Assembly: GCF_016424485.1 (NCBI RefSeq)
Contig: NZ_JAELUP010000001.1
Coordinates: 124,001-188,000, forward strand
Length of the DNA: 64,000 nucleotides
DNA from: Paenibacillus roseus
GTDB lineage: Bacteria > Bacillota > Bacilli > Paenibacillales > Paenibacillaceae
Direction of reading: 5' to 3'
Positions 44,424-54,122 of the stretch are shown one piece after another. A model generated the notes under the pieces. The model ran no database searches. It was not told the DNA's origin and saw nothing but the letters and a program-made list of their open reading frames with translations. The position numbers were made by a program, and so were the translations under genes. Each line of letters starts with the position of its first letter. Position 1 is the stretch's first letter.

Positions 44424-44452
44424 TTGTCGATGCAAATCTACGATGTTATAAT
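44424..44452 (+). promoter_or_regulatory. Predicted promoter of the M14/SLH gene
   Basis: TTGTCG at 44424-44429, 17-base spacer, perfect TATAAT at 44447-44452; leader of about 160 nt. Confidence 0.55.
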
Positions 44453-44480
44453 ACCTTACGTTTTAATATATTATCTTATT

Positions 44481-44506
44481 TATATTGTATACATAATTTG
44501 GTATAC
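44481..44506. promoter_or_regulatory. Putative operator TATATTGTATAC, copy 2, plus a second GTATAC
   Basis: TATATTGTATAC at 44481-44492 is identical to 40407-40418, and another GTATAC lies at 44501-44506. The element begins 28 bases after the -10, roughly one helical turn different from the spacing at the ABC promoter. Candidate binding site for the GntR regulator; inference. Confidence 0.35.
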
Positions 44507-44621
44507 GACTCACCTTCTATTGATTGCAGCTATATTAGTTTGACGAATTGAAAGTGGAGCAGCGCTTCCGTTCCTTTCGTTCAACTTTATATATCTATTT
44601 TATTTAAGGGGGAATTTAAGA

Positions 44622-47600
44622 GTGTCGAGAAACAAATTGTTTTACAAATTTACCTCCATGTTTCTGGCATTAGTGCTGGCTTTATCTGTTGTGACGCCAA
44701 GCATTTTTGCAGCTCAACCGGAAACTGGGGCGAATGTGCCGGCTGTAGAAGTTGAAAATTCGAATCCGTCTGTTGATGAGAATAGTCAAGTAGAGCAAAC
44801 AGATGAAGCTCAGGCAGATGCCAATATTGCAGCTGATCGTGCAGCTGGTCAAAGCTTGACCGTCAGCAATAACAAGGTCTCCATGACGGAGAAACGTGTT
44901 ATTGATGTGGAATTTGAACTGAATGGGCAAGAGGTTGACGCAAGCAAACTGAATTTCACGTTTGGCGACAAGCCGTTGAATGCCTGGAAGCAGTGGAAGG
45001 CATCATCCGGCAAGTATGACGGCAATCCGTTCATCAAGCTGGTGGAAGGTCCTGCCGTTACTGGTGATACAGTTAAAGCTAAAATTGAATTCGACTTGTT
45101 GTACACGTTGCGCGTAGCTAAAAAGGATGAAAACGGCAACGTAATTAAAGATGATAAAGGCCAGACTGTCTATGAGGATGTCCCCACCAATGATCTCTCC
45201 AGCCGTGTAGTACGCTCATTGTACCCGTCGCAGCTCGGAACATATGCATTGGCGCTGAACAATGGTGAACAGACGCTTGCAGCCACCCAAATGAAGCTGA
45301 ACGTCTATGACGGCTATCATACATTTGATGAAATTAAGCCTGCTATCGAAGAAATCACCAAGAAGGCTAATGAGCTGAATGATCGTTATATGGATACGAC
45401 TGTTCTGGGCCAATCCGTTCAGGGACGTGATATCCAGTTCACGGTTCTGGCGAAAGACAAAGCAACTGTAGACAAGTATCTAAACGAAACCTTGCCGGCA
45501 ATGAAGCAGGACCCTGCGACTTTGCAGGAAGCCATTCAATCTGGCAATACAGAGTTCAAAGTGCCAATCTGGATCAACAATATTCACCCGGATGAAGCGC
45601 CGGGCGTCGATGCGATTCTGGATTTGTTCAAAGCCTTGTCTCAGGACGAAATCGTCACATTTAAAACAACAGGCGAGGATGGCGAAGAAACATCCATTGA
45701 TTTTAATGTCGATCAAGCTTTGGAGCATGTCTTTTTCCTGATCAACTACACGCAAAACCCTGATGGACGTTACCTGAACACGCGGGAAAATGCCAATAAA
45801 TTTGACTTGAACCGCGACAATTCGTACCAGACGCAAGTGGAAACACAAATTGTAACAGCTCAGATTGCCAAATGGTCGCCAATCTCGTTCCTGGATTTCC
45901 ATGGATTTGTAGAGGGCTTCCTTATTGAGCCATGTACGCCGCCGCATGATCCTAACATTGAATATGACCTTGTCATTGACAATATGCTTGAGCTGGCAAC
46001 GGCATTTGGCGAAGCGGGAATTGCGAACACATCCTATACAAGCTACCATATTCCGTATGAGGAAAACCGCAAAAAAGCTGAAGATCCAAACTATGTTCCA
46101 AAGCCAGGCTCGCAAGTAACAGGCTGGGACGATGCTTCTCCGGCTTACACGGCTGTCTATGCGATGCACCAAGGTGCTTTGGGTCACACAATCGAAATTC
46201 CTGCCTTGAATGAGGAGTCTTCCAAAGCTTTGTTCTTCGGAGGAATTGCTGCAATTGACTATATTGCTAAAAATACGAAAAAACTCTTTATTAACCAGCT
46301 TGAAATCTACAAACGTGGAATTAATAATGTTGACAACAGGCAAGTCGACAAGTATTTGATCAATGCCAAAAATCAGGAAATTGGCAGACCGCGCGGAGAA
46401 CATGAAAACTTCTTCCCTGAGTATTACGTGCTGCCGCTGGACAAAAAACTGCAAAAGAACCAACTTGAGGCATACCGCATGGTTCAATACTTGCAGCGCA
46501 ACGATGTGAAAGTGGAGCAGTCCACGCATGCAGTCAAAGTAGGCGAAATTGAATACCCTGCGGGCAGCTACATCATCAACATGCATCAGGTGAAGCGCAG
46601 CTTTGCAAATCTGGTGTTGTATGACGGAATTAACGTATCCGATTTCTCCGCCTTGTACGCGGATATTATTCAGAACTTCCCGGACATGCGCGGATTCAAC
46701 AGTTATGTTGTACGGGAAGCGGACGTCTTCAAGAATAAAACTACTCCAGTTGCAACAGAGGTAGAAATCCCTGCAACCTCCATTGCTGTGGATGCTGACA
46801 ACTATGTCCTGCGCAATACGAACAATGACGCGATTAAAGCTGTGAATGAATTGCTGGCTTCTAACAAAAGAGTGCTGATGTTGACCCGCAGCGGAGCGAA
46901 CTATGAAATGGGAGATTTCCTGATTTCTAAAGAGAGCCTGCAATCTGTCTCGTCGAAATTCTTCCTTGAAGTTGAACCGTTTAACGGCAGTGCAAGTAAT
47001 TCCGGGAAACTGCTTAAATCAGCTAAAGTATCGACAGCAGGAGTTTTCCCTACGTATGTGCTGAAAGAGCTTGGTTTTAACCTCGTTGACAATCAAGCGG
47101 ATAGCGATGTGCTGGTAAACAACTTTAATAAGGATCTGGTCAGCAGTGGAAAGCCTTATATTGGTCTTGGCAGAGCAGAACTTGAAAGTCTTGATAAATC
47201 CAAACTGCTGGACGGATTCGTCTTCAAGACAACAGCCAGAACGCACGAAGGATTGTTCAAATCGGCACTGTCGCAAAATCATGTCATTACAGCGCCGTAT
47301 GACAGCAATGAATATTTGTACACAGTATCCGGTTCTTATATTACGTCCGTTCCAAGCGGCGCTAATGTTATTGCCACTGTAAGCAACGATGCCGATTACT
47401 TTAAAGCCGGCTGGTGGCCAGGCAACCAGGCGATTAAAAATCAGGTTGTCGCCTTTACCTACAATATAGGCAAGCTGAACCTGACGTATTTTGCTAATGA
47501 ACCGCTTCACCGCGCACATGGTCAAAAGCAATTCCGTCTGGTTGCCAACGCGATTTACAATGCAACTGCATCAGACTATGCAGCACCATACTACCCGTCT

Positions 47601-48266
47601 CAGCCATCCAACCCGGTTGACTCGGTTGACCCTGTTGATCCAGGAAAGCCGGTCGATCCAGAGACGCCTGTTGCCCCGGAAAATCCGGGAACTCCAGAGA
47701 CACCTGGAACACCAGTGTTCTCCGACCTCGGACCTGTGGCCTCCTGGGCTGATGAAGCAATCGAAGCCTTGACGAAGAAGGGCGTTCTGCAAGGTGTAGC
47801 AGAAGGCAAGTTCGCTCCATTGAAGGAAGTGACACGCGCCGAGTTCATTGCAATGCTCGTTAGAGCATTTGATCTGCTCGATGCGGGAGCTAAGGTAGAC
47901 TTTACGGATGTGGAGGCGAATGTCTGGTATTATGGGTATGTGGCTACAGCTGTGGAGAAAGGTTTGATTCAGGGAGTAGGCGGCAACAAATTCGATCCGA
48001 ATCGTGCCATCACCCGGGAAGAAATGGCTATTATGAGCGCAAATGTGCTGAAGGCCGTTAAAGGCAAAACTGCAACTGATGCGAGTGCCGCGCTGGCAAA
48101 ATTCAAGGATCAGGACAGCATGGCTGCATACGCGAAGGATGCGATTGCTCTTCTGACCGAGAATAAAGTCATCAACGGCATGACAGCGACAACCTTCCAG
48201 CCGAAGGGGATTGCCAACCGTGCTCAAGCGGCAGTCATGATTAACCGGATGCTCGGAATCGAATAA
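44622..48266 (+). CDS. Secreted M14 zinc carboxypeptidase with three SLH domains
   Basis: 1214-aa cell-surface protein. Signal peptide ending near residue 30; M14 peptidase domain about 240-560 with zinc ligands H322 and E325 (IHPDEAPG), the third ligand H427 (LDFHGF) and catalytic E525 (HTIEIP). A Pro/Val/Asp/Glu-rich linker (about 995-1031) leads to three SLH repeats (about 1032-1214) that anchor proteins to pyruvylated wall polymers. It probably digests extracellular peptides or wall peptides at the surface. GTG start with AAGGGGG 9 bases upstream. Monocistronic with its own terminator. Confidence 0.93.
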   Translation: MSRNKLFYKFTSMFLALVLALSVVTPSIFAAQPETGANVPAVEVENSNPSVDENSQVEQTDEAQADANIAADRAAGQSLTVSNNKVSMTEKRVIDVEFELNGQEVDASKLNFTFGDKPLNAWKQWKASSGKYDGNPFIKLVEGPAVTGDTVKAKIEFDLLYTLRVAKKDENGNVIKDDKGQTVYEDVPTNDLSSRVVRSLYPSQLGTYALALNNGEQTLAATQMKLNVYDGYHTFDEIKPAIEEITKKANELNDRYMDTTVLGQSVQGRDIQFTVLAKDKATVDKYLNETLPAMKQDPATLQEAIQSGNTEFKVPIWINNIHPDEAPGVDAILDLFKALSQDEIVTFKTTGEDGEETSIDFNVDQALEHVFFLINYTQNPDGRYLNTRENANKFDLNRDNSYQTQVETQIVTAQIAKWSPISFLDFHGFVEGFLIEPCTPPHDPNIEYDLVIDNMLELATAFGEAGIANTSYTSYHIPYEENRKKAEDPNYVPKPGSQVTGWDDASPAYTAVYAMHQGALGHTIEIPALNEESSKALFFGGIAAIDYIAKNTKKLFINQLEIYKRGINNVDNRQVDKYLINAKNQEIGRPRGEHENFFPEYYVLPLDKKLQKNQLEAYRMVQYLQRNDVKVEQSTHAVKVGEIEYPAGSYIINMHQVKRSFANLVLYDGINVSDFSALYADIIQNFPDMRGFNSYVVREADVFKNKTTPVATEVEIPATSIAVDADNYVLRNTNNDAIKAVNELLASNKRVLMLTRSGANYEMGDFLISKESLQSVSSKFFLEVEPFNGSASNSGKLLKSAKVSTAGVFPTYVLKELGFNLVDNQADSDVLVNNFNKDLVSSGKPYIGLGRAELESLDKSKLLDGFVFKTTARTHEGLFKSALSQNHVITAPYDSNEYLYTVSGSYITSVPSGANVIATVSNDADYFKAGWWPGNQAIKNQVVAFTYNIGKLNLTYFANEPLHRAHGQKQFRLVANAIYNATASDYAAPYYPSQPSNPVDSVDPVDPGKPVDPETPVAPENPGTPETPGTPVFSDLGPVASWADEAIEALTKKGVLQGVAEGKFAPLKEVTRAEFIAMLVRAFDLLDAGAKVDFTDVEANVWYYGYVATAVEKGLIQGVGGNKFDPNRAITREEMAIMSANVLKAVKGKTATDASAALAKFKDQDSMAAYAKDAIALLTENKVINGMTATTFQPKGIANRAQAAVMINRMLGIE

Positions 48267-48299
48267 TTTCAATTTCTTATTCTGACTCAGCCATCGATA

Positions 48300-48324
48300 A
48301 AGGGAGCCCTGCGGGGCTCCTTTT
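48300..48324 (+). terminator. Terminator after the M14/SLH gene
   Basis: 7-bp GC-rich stem GGAGCCC/GGGCTCC (48303-48309 with 48314-48320) then TTTT. Confidence 0.85.
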
Positions 48325-48432
48325 CAATACGTATTCACTTTTCCCCAATCTGAGTATGTGCCCGGGTTGCCCATCTGGAAGGATAGAGGTATCATTTTAA
48401 TTGAGATGGTGAGAAAAGGGGATGCCTGAGTC

Positions 48433-49725
48433 ATGAAGTCGGTTCATGAGCACTACCCTGCTAACGGCAGAGTAATCCTTCATCTGGATATGAATGCCTT
48501 CTACTGCTCCGTGCATGAAGCGGAGGAGCCTGAGCGGTACAAGAACGTCCCGACGGCTGTTGCCGGGAGTGTGGAGCTACGCAAGGGCATTATTGTGACC
48601 AGTTCTTATGCTGCGCGCAAGCGGGGGGTCAAGACCGGAATGACGGTAAGGGAAGGGATGCGCCATTGCCCGGAGCTTGTGCTGATCAAGCCGGATTTTG
48701 ATCTGTACCGGAAGTATTCGCGCGGTTTTCTGTCCATTGCGCGTCAGTATACGCCGCTTGTCGAGAGGGTGTCTATCGATGAATGTTATCTGGATATTAC
48801 AGGCTCCAAGTCGTTCGGAACGCCGCTGGAAATTGCGGAGATGATCCAGTATCGGATTCGCGCCGAGTGGTCCCTGCCCTGCTCAATTGGCGTAGCGCCC
48901 AACAAGCTGCTGGCCAAGGTAGCCAGCGATATGCATAAGCCTAATGGCCTTACTGTTCTAAGGATCAGGGATGTGCCCCGGTTGCTTTGGGACCGTCGTT
49001 GCGAGACCTTGCCGGGAATTGGCGGCAAGACGGCGGACAAGCTCGGGCGAATGAATATTATGACGCTCGGACAGCTTGCAGCTGCCGATGAATCGCTGCT
49101 CAGGAAGCAGTTCGGCATTATTGGCATCTGGCTGAAGCAGGCAGCGAACGGGCATGATGAATCGATTGTAAATCCGGCGCGGGAGCAGAACAAGTCGATT
49201 GGACATACGACAACATTGCCTCAGGATGTCACAGACTGGGAAGACGTGAAGCGTGTACTGCTTAATCTGGCGGACCAGACGGGAAGACGGCTTCGCAGGC
49301 AGCAACTGATTGCCTCGGGAATCCAGATTACGATCCGCACACCAGACATGAAGACCATTACCCGATCGAGTACACTGAGCGCCCCTATTGATTCCACCGA
49401 TGAAATCTACCGGGAGGCTTGCCGCATATACAGGCGGCATTGGCGGGACGGCAAGCCGATCCGTCTGCTCGGGGTGGCGCTGCATCATTTGACTTCAAGG
49501 AAAGATACCGCGCTGCAGCTTGACCTCTTTGAGTATGAAGAGCAGCCCAGGAAAGAAGCGCTGACCAAAGTGATGGATGCGCTGCGCGATAAATTCGGGG
49601 AAAGCGCCGTACTAACGGCCGGTATGCTGGGAGATGATCCTTCCGTTTTAATCCGAAACAAGAAAATTCGGGGAACCTCCCTGCAACTGGACGAGGAAGT
49701 ATTAGATGTTGATGACGAGATGTAA
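48433..49725 (+). CDS. dinB: DNA polymerase IV (Y-family)
   Basis: Error-prone translesion polymerase, 430 aa. Palm-domain metal ligands are visible: D19 in LDMNAF and D116-E117 in SIDECYLD; the SYAARKRGVKTGM finger motif follows. Helix-hairpin-helix LPGIGGKTADKL and little-finger domain complete the fold. A beta-clamp-binding peptide QLDLF sits at residues 362-366, with a 64-residue tail after it. ATG 48433 is the only workable start near AAAAGGGG. Single-gene unit; ferredoxin follows. Confidence 0.94.
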   Translation: MKSVHEHYPANGRVILHLDMNAFYCSVHEAEEPERYKNVPTAVAGSVELRKGIIVTSSYAARKRGVKTGMTVREGMRHCPELVLIKPDFDLYRKYSRGFLSIARQYTPLVERVSIDECYLDITGSKSFGTPLEIAEMIQYRIRAEWSLPCSIGVAPNKLLAKVASDMHKPNGLTVLRIRDVPRLLWDRRCETLPGIGGKTADKLGRMNIMTLGQLAAADESLLRKQFGIIGIWLKQAANGHDESIVNPAREQNKSIGHTTTLPQDVTDWEDVKRVLLNLADQTGRRLRRQQLIASGIQITIRTPDMKTITRSSTLSAPIDSTDEIYREACRIYRRHWRDGKPIRLLGVALHHLTSRKDTALQLDLFEYEEQPRKEALTKVMDALRDKFGESAVLTAGMLGDDPSVLIRNKKIRGTSLQLDEEVLDVDDEM

Positions 49726-49748
49726 TTCTGATATAGTATTCATGATAG

Positions 49749-50003
<255 letters not shown>

Positions 50004-50034
50004 TCTTAATGATTTAAAATAGATCGTTTCAAGT

Positions 50035-50064
50035 TCCCCGGCTCCGGTAGCCGGGGATTTTTTT
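50035..50064 (+). terminator. Terminator of the ferredoxin gene
   Basis: 9-bp stem TCCCCGGCT/AGCCGGGGA (50035-50043 with 50049-50057) followed by seven T. Confidence 0.92.
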
Positions 50065-50077
50065 GAAAATATTAAGA

Positions 50078-50125
50078 AGGCTTAAAACCAAAATTAGTGG
50101 TTGACCTCTAGGCGGAGGGGATGCT
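50078..50125. repeat. Dispersed repeat R2, terminal fragment
   Basis: AGGCTTAAAACCAAAATTAGTG and the following TTGACCTCTAGG block match 44281-44321 and the end of 40492-40684. It runs straight into repeat R1 copy 2, so the two repeats form a composite here. Confidence 0.6.
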
Positions 50126-50212
50126 ATAAAGTTCCCTTTGTAAATGAGCTTATATTTCATCACGAAACGAAGCTTCTGCCCGTCAAAGGACGGCAAAGCC
50201 GTTTGCGCTTGG
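50126..50212 (+). repeat. Dispersed intergenic repeat R1, copy 2
   Basis: 87 bases, about 90% identical to 17449-17536, same orientation, 140 bases upstream of the cyclase start. Carries the same ACGGC-AAA-GCCGT hairpin. Together with R2 it fills the gap between ferredoxin and the cyclase gene. Confidence 0.75.
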
Positions 50213-50352
50213 CGATTTCTGTAATATCCATCACCGTTTTCAGGTGAATTTTCATACGAATACACAGTTTTTTTAGCGTTATTGTATTGTCAACTGCGGA
50301 AAGCGTGAAATAGAATAAAAGAAAGATGTTCATATAAAGAGGGAGGTACCAG

Positions 50353-52245
50353 GTGTTCAATAGAAAGTGGCTTAAGGTTGCCGCCGCAGGGGTCATGATC
50401 AGCCTGGTCTGGTCAATTTTTTCCAGTCTAGGTACGGGAGGGATGCTTAATTTTGTCGAAGCGCCATTGCGGGATTTGATGCGTGAAATGTCTGATCAGG
50501 AGCGTGCTCCCTATGACCAGATTAAAATTATTAAAATTGATGACGCATCATTGGAGCAGCTTGGACAGTTCCCGTGGGACAGAAGTTTGTACGCGCAATT
50601 GATTGCCATGCTTGAGGAAGCAAATGTGAAAGCGGTTCTTCTTGATATTGTACTGGCTGAGCCTAGTCAGAACCCGGAAGCCGATGAAGCGATGGCCGAG
50701 GTTATGAAGAGCTATGACAATGTCATTCTTCCGGTTGTGTTTGACATGAAGGTCAGACAGGAGGGGAAGGGCAGGCTGGAAGCGGAATCGGTGATTAACC
50801 CGGCTCCTGCAATAGGCGCAAATTCGGAGCAGACCGGTCATATCAATGTCATGACGGACAAGGACGGTACGGTGCGCATGCTGACCGTGGGATTGCCCGA
50901 TCCGGGAGGCATGATGGTGCCTGCAGTCAGTGTGAGGCTGGCCAACTACATACTGGATCAAGGCAATCAAATACGCTATGATGCGTCGCAAGACAAATGG
51001 TTCAGAGGCAACAGGCAAATACCGCTGAACAATAAAAACCAGGTCACCACTGATTTCTTCTCCAAGCCGAGAGAAGCGATCAGCGCCGACACCGGGTATG
51101 ATTCGCAATCGTTTTTTGATGTGCTGAGCGGGGAAGTTCCGGCACAATATTATGAGAACAGCATCGTCTTGATTGGCCCGTGGGCCTCTGGCCTGCAGGA
51201 TGAATATTTGACGCCCCTTAGCAAAAGTTTGCGTATGTACGGAGTCGAGATTCACGCAAATATGATTCAATCTCTGGCGATGGGCGCCTTTTACGTTGAA
51301 GCGCCTGCAGGCGTGAATATTGCCATTATTGCTGTGTTGACACTGCTTTCTCTAATGCTGTTTGAGAAGTTTAGAGGGAGAATGTCTTTTGTCATTTATA
51401 TTGCGTTTGCTTTGTTATATATCCTTTGCTGGCTCAGTATTTATTATTTCTCTTCCTTATTTATTTCCTTTACGTATCCGTTCCTTGCTATTACAACCGC
51501 GCTGGTCTGGGCGATTGTTTCGCATTACGGGGCGGAGCGGAGGGAACGCGGACGGGTGACGAATATTTTCGGAAGGTTTGTCTCCCGCAGTGTAGTGGAC
51601 GAGTTGCTCGCTTCCGGGGAGGAAATCAAGGTAGGCGGGCAGCGTCGGGATATTAGTGTTATTTTTGTAGATATCCGCGGCTTTACCCCGATGTCGGAGC
51701 GCCTCCAGCCGGAAGAGGTCATTCAGGTGCTGAATGAGTATCTGGATATATGTACGAAGGCGGTTTTCAAGTGGAATGGAACTTTGGACAAATTCATCGG
51801 GGATGGCGTGATGGCTTTCTTCGGAGCGCCTGTCGAACTGGAGAATCATCCCGAACTGGCCATTCGCGCCGCACTGGAGATGAAGAACAAGTCGGATATA
51901 CTGGAGCAAAAATGTCTGGAGAAGTTCGGTATCGGCGTAAAATTTGGCATCGGCATCAATTGTGGTCCGGCAGTTGTAGGCAATATCGGCTCCGAGATGC
52001 TGCGGCTTGATTACACGGCAATCGGGGACACCGTTAATCTGTCGGCAAGGCTGGAATCGAATGCGAAGCCCGGACAAATTTTGATCAGTGAAGAAATGTA
52101 CAAGCGGGCAGGCGGACTGTTCGAACTGGAAGATATCGGGGAAATCAAGGTTAAGGGTAAGGAAATGCCAGTGAGGGTGTATGCGGTGTTGTCGGAAAAA
52201 TCCGCAGTCAGATTTTCGGGAGGAGATACAGAGAATGAGGATTAG
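50353..52245 (+). CDS. CHASE2-domain class III adenylate cyclase
   Basis: 630-aa membrane sensor cyclase. One N-terminal helix (residues 8-28), an extracellular CHASE2 domain (about 35-310), three helices (320-393) and a cytosolic class III cyclase domain. All catalytic residues are present: metal aspartates D440 and D484, adenine-specifying K480 and D553, transition-state N562 and R566. K and D at the specificity sites predict ATP to cAMP. GTG start with GGGAGG 7 bases upstream. The FecR gene overlaps its end by 11 bases. The signal sensed is unknown. Confidence 0.93.
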   Translation: MFNRKWLKVAAAGVMISLVWSIFSSLGTGGMLNFVEAPLRDLMREMSDQERAPYDQIKIIKIDDASLEQLGQFPWDRSLYAQLIAMLEEANVKAVLLDIVLAEPSQNPEADEAMAEVMKSYDNVILPVVFDMKVRQEGKGRLEAESVINPAPAIGANSEQTGHINVMTDKDGTVRMLTVGLPDPGGMMVPAVSVRLANYILDQGNQIRYDASQDKWFRGNRQIPLNNKNQVTTDFFSKPREAISADTGYDSQSFFDVLSGEVPAQYYENSIVLIGPWASGLQDEYLTPLSKSLRMYGVEIHANMIQSLAMGAFYVEAPAGVNIAIIAVLTLLSLMLFEKFRGRMSFVIYIAFALLYILCWLSIYYFSSLFISFTYPFLAITTALVWAIVSHYGAERRERGRVTNIFGRFVSRSVVDELLASGEEIKVGGQRRDISVIFVDIRGFTPMSERLQPEEVIQVLNEYLDICTKAVFKWNGTLDKFIGDGVMAFFGAPVELENHPELAIRAALEMKNKSDILEQKCLEKFGIGVKFGIGINCGPAVVGNIGSEMLRLDYTAIGDTVNLSARLESNAKPGQILISEEMYKRAGGLFELEDIGEIKVKGKEMPVRVYAVLSEKSAVRFSGGDTENED

Positions 52246-54082
52246 AAAAATACTGCTTTCCGTATTGGCCATGCTGTTGCTGGCCGGCCCGCTGTCCATC
52301 TTGTCGGGGGCGCGTGAAGCGGCTGCAGAGGCGGTGACGCGTGTAGCGGTACTCCAGGATTTGAAGGGGGACGTCAAGGTCAAGAAATCCGGCGGCTCCA
52401 AGGCGTTCAAAGCATTTAAGAAGATGAGCCTGAACGAAGGCGACACCCTGACAACAGGCGCCGGGGCAAGCGCGGTATTAGCGCTGTCGAGCAAAGACTC
52501 GGACGAGGACACGGTGACGGTCGGGGAGAATTCTCAGGTTGATTTTACCAAGCTGTCTGATGACAAGGGCGTCCGTTCGAAAATGAACATCTGGGCCGGT
52601 TCCATGTGGGTGAAGGTGAAGTCGATCTCCAATGCGAGCGATACCTTTGAAATTGAAACGCCAACCTCCATTATGGGAGTGCGGGGAACCCAGTTTTATG
52701 TGGAGATTTCTCCGGAGACAGGGGTACAGAAGACCGTTGTTTTTGCAGGGATAGTGCAGGTGGCAACGTCCGGCGCCAAGCCGGGGTCGTTTTATGTGTA
52801 TCCGTTCCAGAATCTGTTGATGGCTGAGCAGGATGGCTCTATACAAACACAATCGGCCTTTGTGGATGTGAAGACATTTCTAAACAAAGTCTCACCGGAG
52901 ATCATCGCTAAAATGATACAGGATGCAGCGAATATTCATGCTGAAAATGTGTCGCTGATCGCAAAATTGAAAGAGCGAATAAGCCGGGGCGAGACTGCCG
53001 CATTATCGGATCTGCCTCAGAATCTTGGGGAATTGGCCCGTTATGAACAAAATCTCTCCAACCTGATCGGGAATTTGATCAAGCAGGCTGCTACTATGGA
53101 GAAGATACCGCTCTCGGAACTGGAGAAGCTTGTGGACGCTGTGAACCAGCAGTTGCCGATAGGCAAGAAAATCGATCTGGATAAGGTTGAAGAGTTTAAG
53201 TTCACAGATCAAGAAAAGGCCAAGATGCAACAGGCAGCCCAATTGGAGAAAGAAAGCAAGGCCAGGCTGGATAAGGAACGCAAACAAAAGGAAGAAGAAC
53301 GCAAAAAGCAGGAAGAACTGCTAAAAGCGCTCCGACAGGATAAGGCCAAGCAGGCGGAGCTTAACCGTCTGAAGGAGGAGGCGCTCAGGAAAGCTGCGGA
53401 AGAAGCGTTAAAGAAAACGTTCTCCGAAGAAGAAAAAAAGCGATTCGAGGAGAGTAAAAAAATCCTGGAGCCGGGGACTGATGCGCAGCCTCCGTCCGCA
53501 GGAGGAGGAGCGGCGAATCCTGCGCCGGATGCGGCAGCGAGGCTTGGCTTCTCATCTCCGGCAAGCTCAGGGGTACTGACAGATCCTGCCCCCGGAACAG
53601 CCTTCAATCTGGAATTGCAATTTCAGGGGTTCGTAAATTCCCGCTCCATCGCTGGTTATCAGGTGCGGCTGGAGTATGATTCGGATTATGTTGCCTTTCA
53701 ATCTGAGAAGTTTCTGTCGGACCCGCTCCCTTACCGACAGAGCAGAGGCGTCTTTAATGTAGAGCCGGAAGGGGCTGTGGTCGATGGGGCGCAAAGCGTC
53801 GACTATGTAAATGCTTCGCCAAGCGTATTTGACTCTCAGACAGGGACGGTATTTTATGCGGTGTCCAAGTTCACCGGCAATGCAGTATCCATCCCGAATT
53901 GGACCACGGTTGTCAAGCTGCCATTTGCAGTGCGTGATGTGCCAATAGGAAGCAGGGACGTCAAATTCCGCATTGTTGAAATTATAGCGATTAATGCAAG
54001 CGGAGACCCGGTTCAAACGATCAAGGTTGGCGACGAGCTGAACTTGAAGCTGACCAGGACGAATAATGGGGCGCCCTTATAG
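52235..54082 (+). CDS. Secreted FecR-domain protein with coiled coil and cohesin-like domain
   Basis: 615-aa exported protein. Signal peptide (1-31); FecR domain about 35-180 with ETPTSIMGVRGTQFYVE; helical region to 320; a highly charged K/E coiled coil (322-412); a Pro/Gly linker; and a cohesin-like beta domain (447-607, with YQVRLEYDSDYVAF). It has no anchor, so it may stay attached through partners. Start ATG 52235 follows GGAGGAG and overlaps the cyclase stop, implying coupled translation. FecR domains are known to accompany CHASE2 cyclases; the ligand-presenting role here is inference. Confidence 0.88.
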   Translation: MRIRKILLSVLAMLLLAGPLSILSGAREAAAEAVTRVAVLQDLKGDVKVKKSGGSKAFKAFKKMSLNEGDTLTTGAGASAVLALSSKDSDEDTVTVGENSQVDFTKLSDDKGVRSKMNIWAGSMWVKVKSISNASDTFEIETPTSIMGVRGTQFYVEISPETGVQKTVVFAGIVQVATSGAKPGSFYVYPFQNLLMAEQDGSIQTQSAFVDVKTFLNKVSPEIIAKMIQDAANIHAENVSLIAKLKERISRGETAALSDLPQNLGELARYEQNLSNLIGNLIKQAATMEKIPLSELEKLVDAVNQQLPIGKKIDLDKVEEFKFTDQEKAKMQQAAQLEKESKARLDKERKQKEEERKKQEELLKALRQDKAKQAELNRLKEEALRKAAEEALKKTFSEEEKKRFEESKKILEPGTDAQPPSAGGGAANPAPDAAARLGFSSPASSGVLTDPAPGTAFNLELQFQGFVNSRSIAGYQVRLEYDSDYVAFQSEKFLSDPLPYRQSRGVFNVEPEGAVVDGAQSVDYVNASPSVFDSQTGTVFYAVSKFTGNAVSIPNWTTVVKLPFAVRDVPIGSRDVKFRIVEIIAINASGDPVQTIKVGDELNLKLTRTNNGAPL

Positions 54083-54122
54083 ATGAACTTTTAGCAAATA
54101 CACGTGTGCAAAGGAGCCAACT

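Noticed and set aside
45480..46943. 487-codon ORF antisense to the M14/SLH gene
   Set aside because: Shadow frame of a clearly coding gene; its translation is low-complexity Ile/Arg/His/Phe-rich with no domain.
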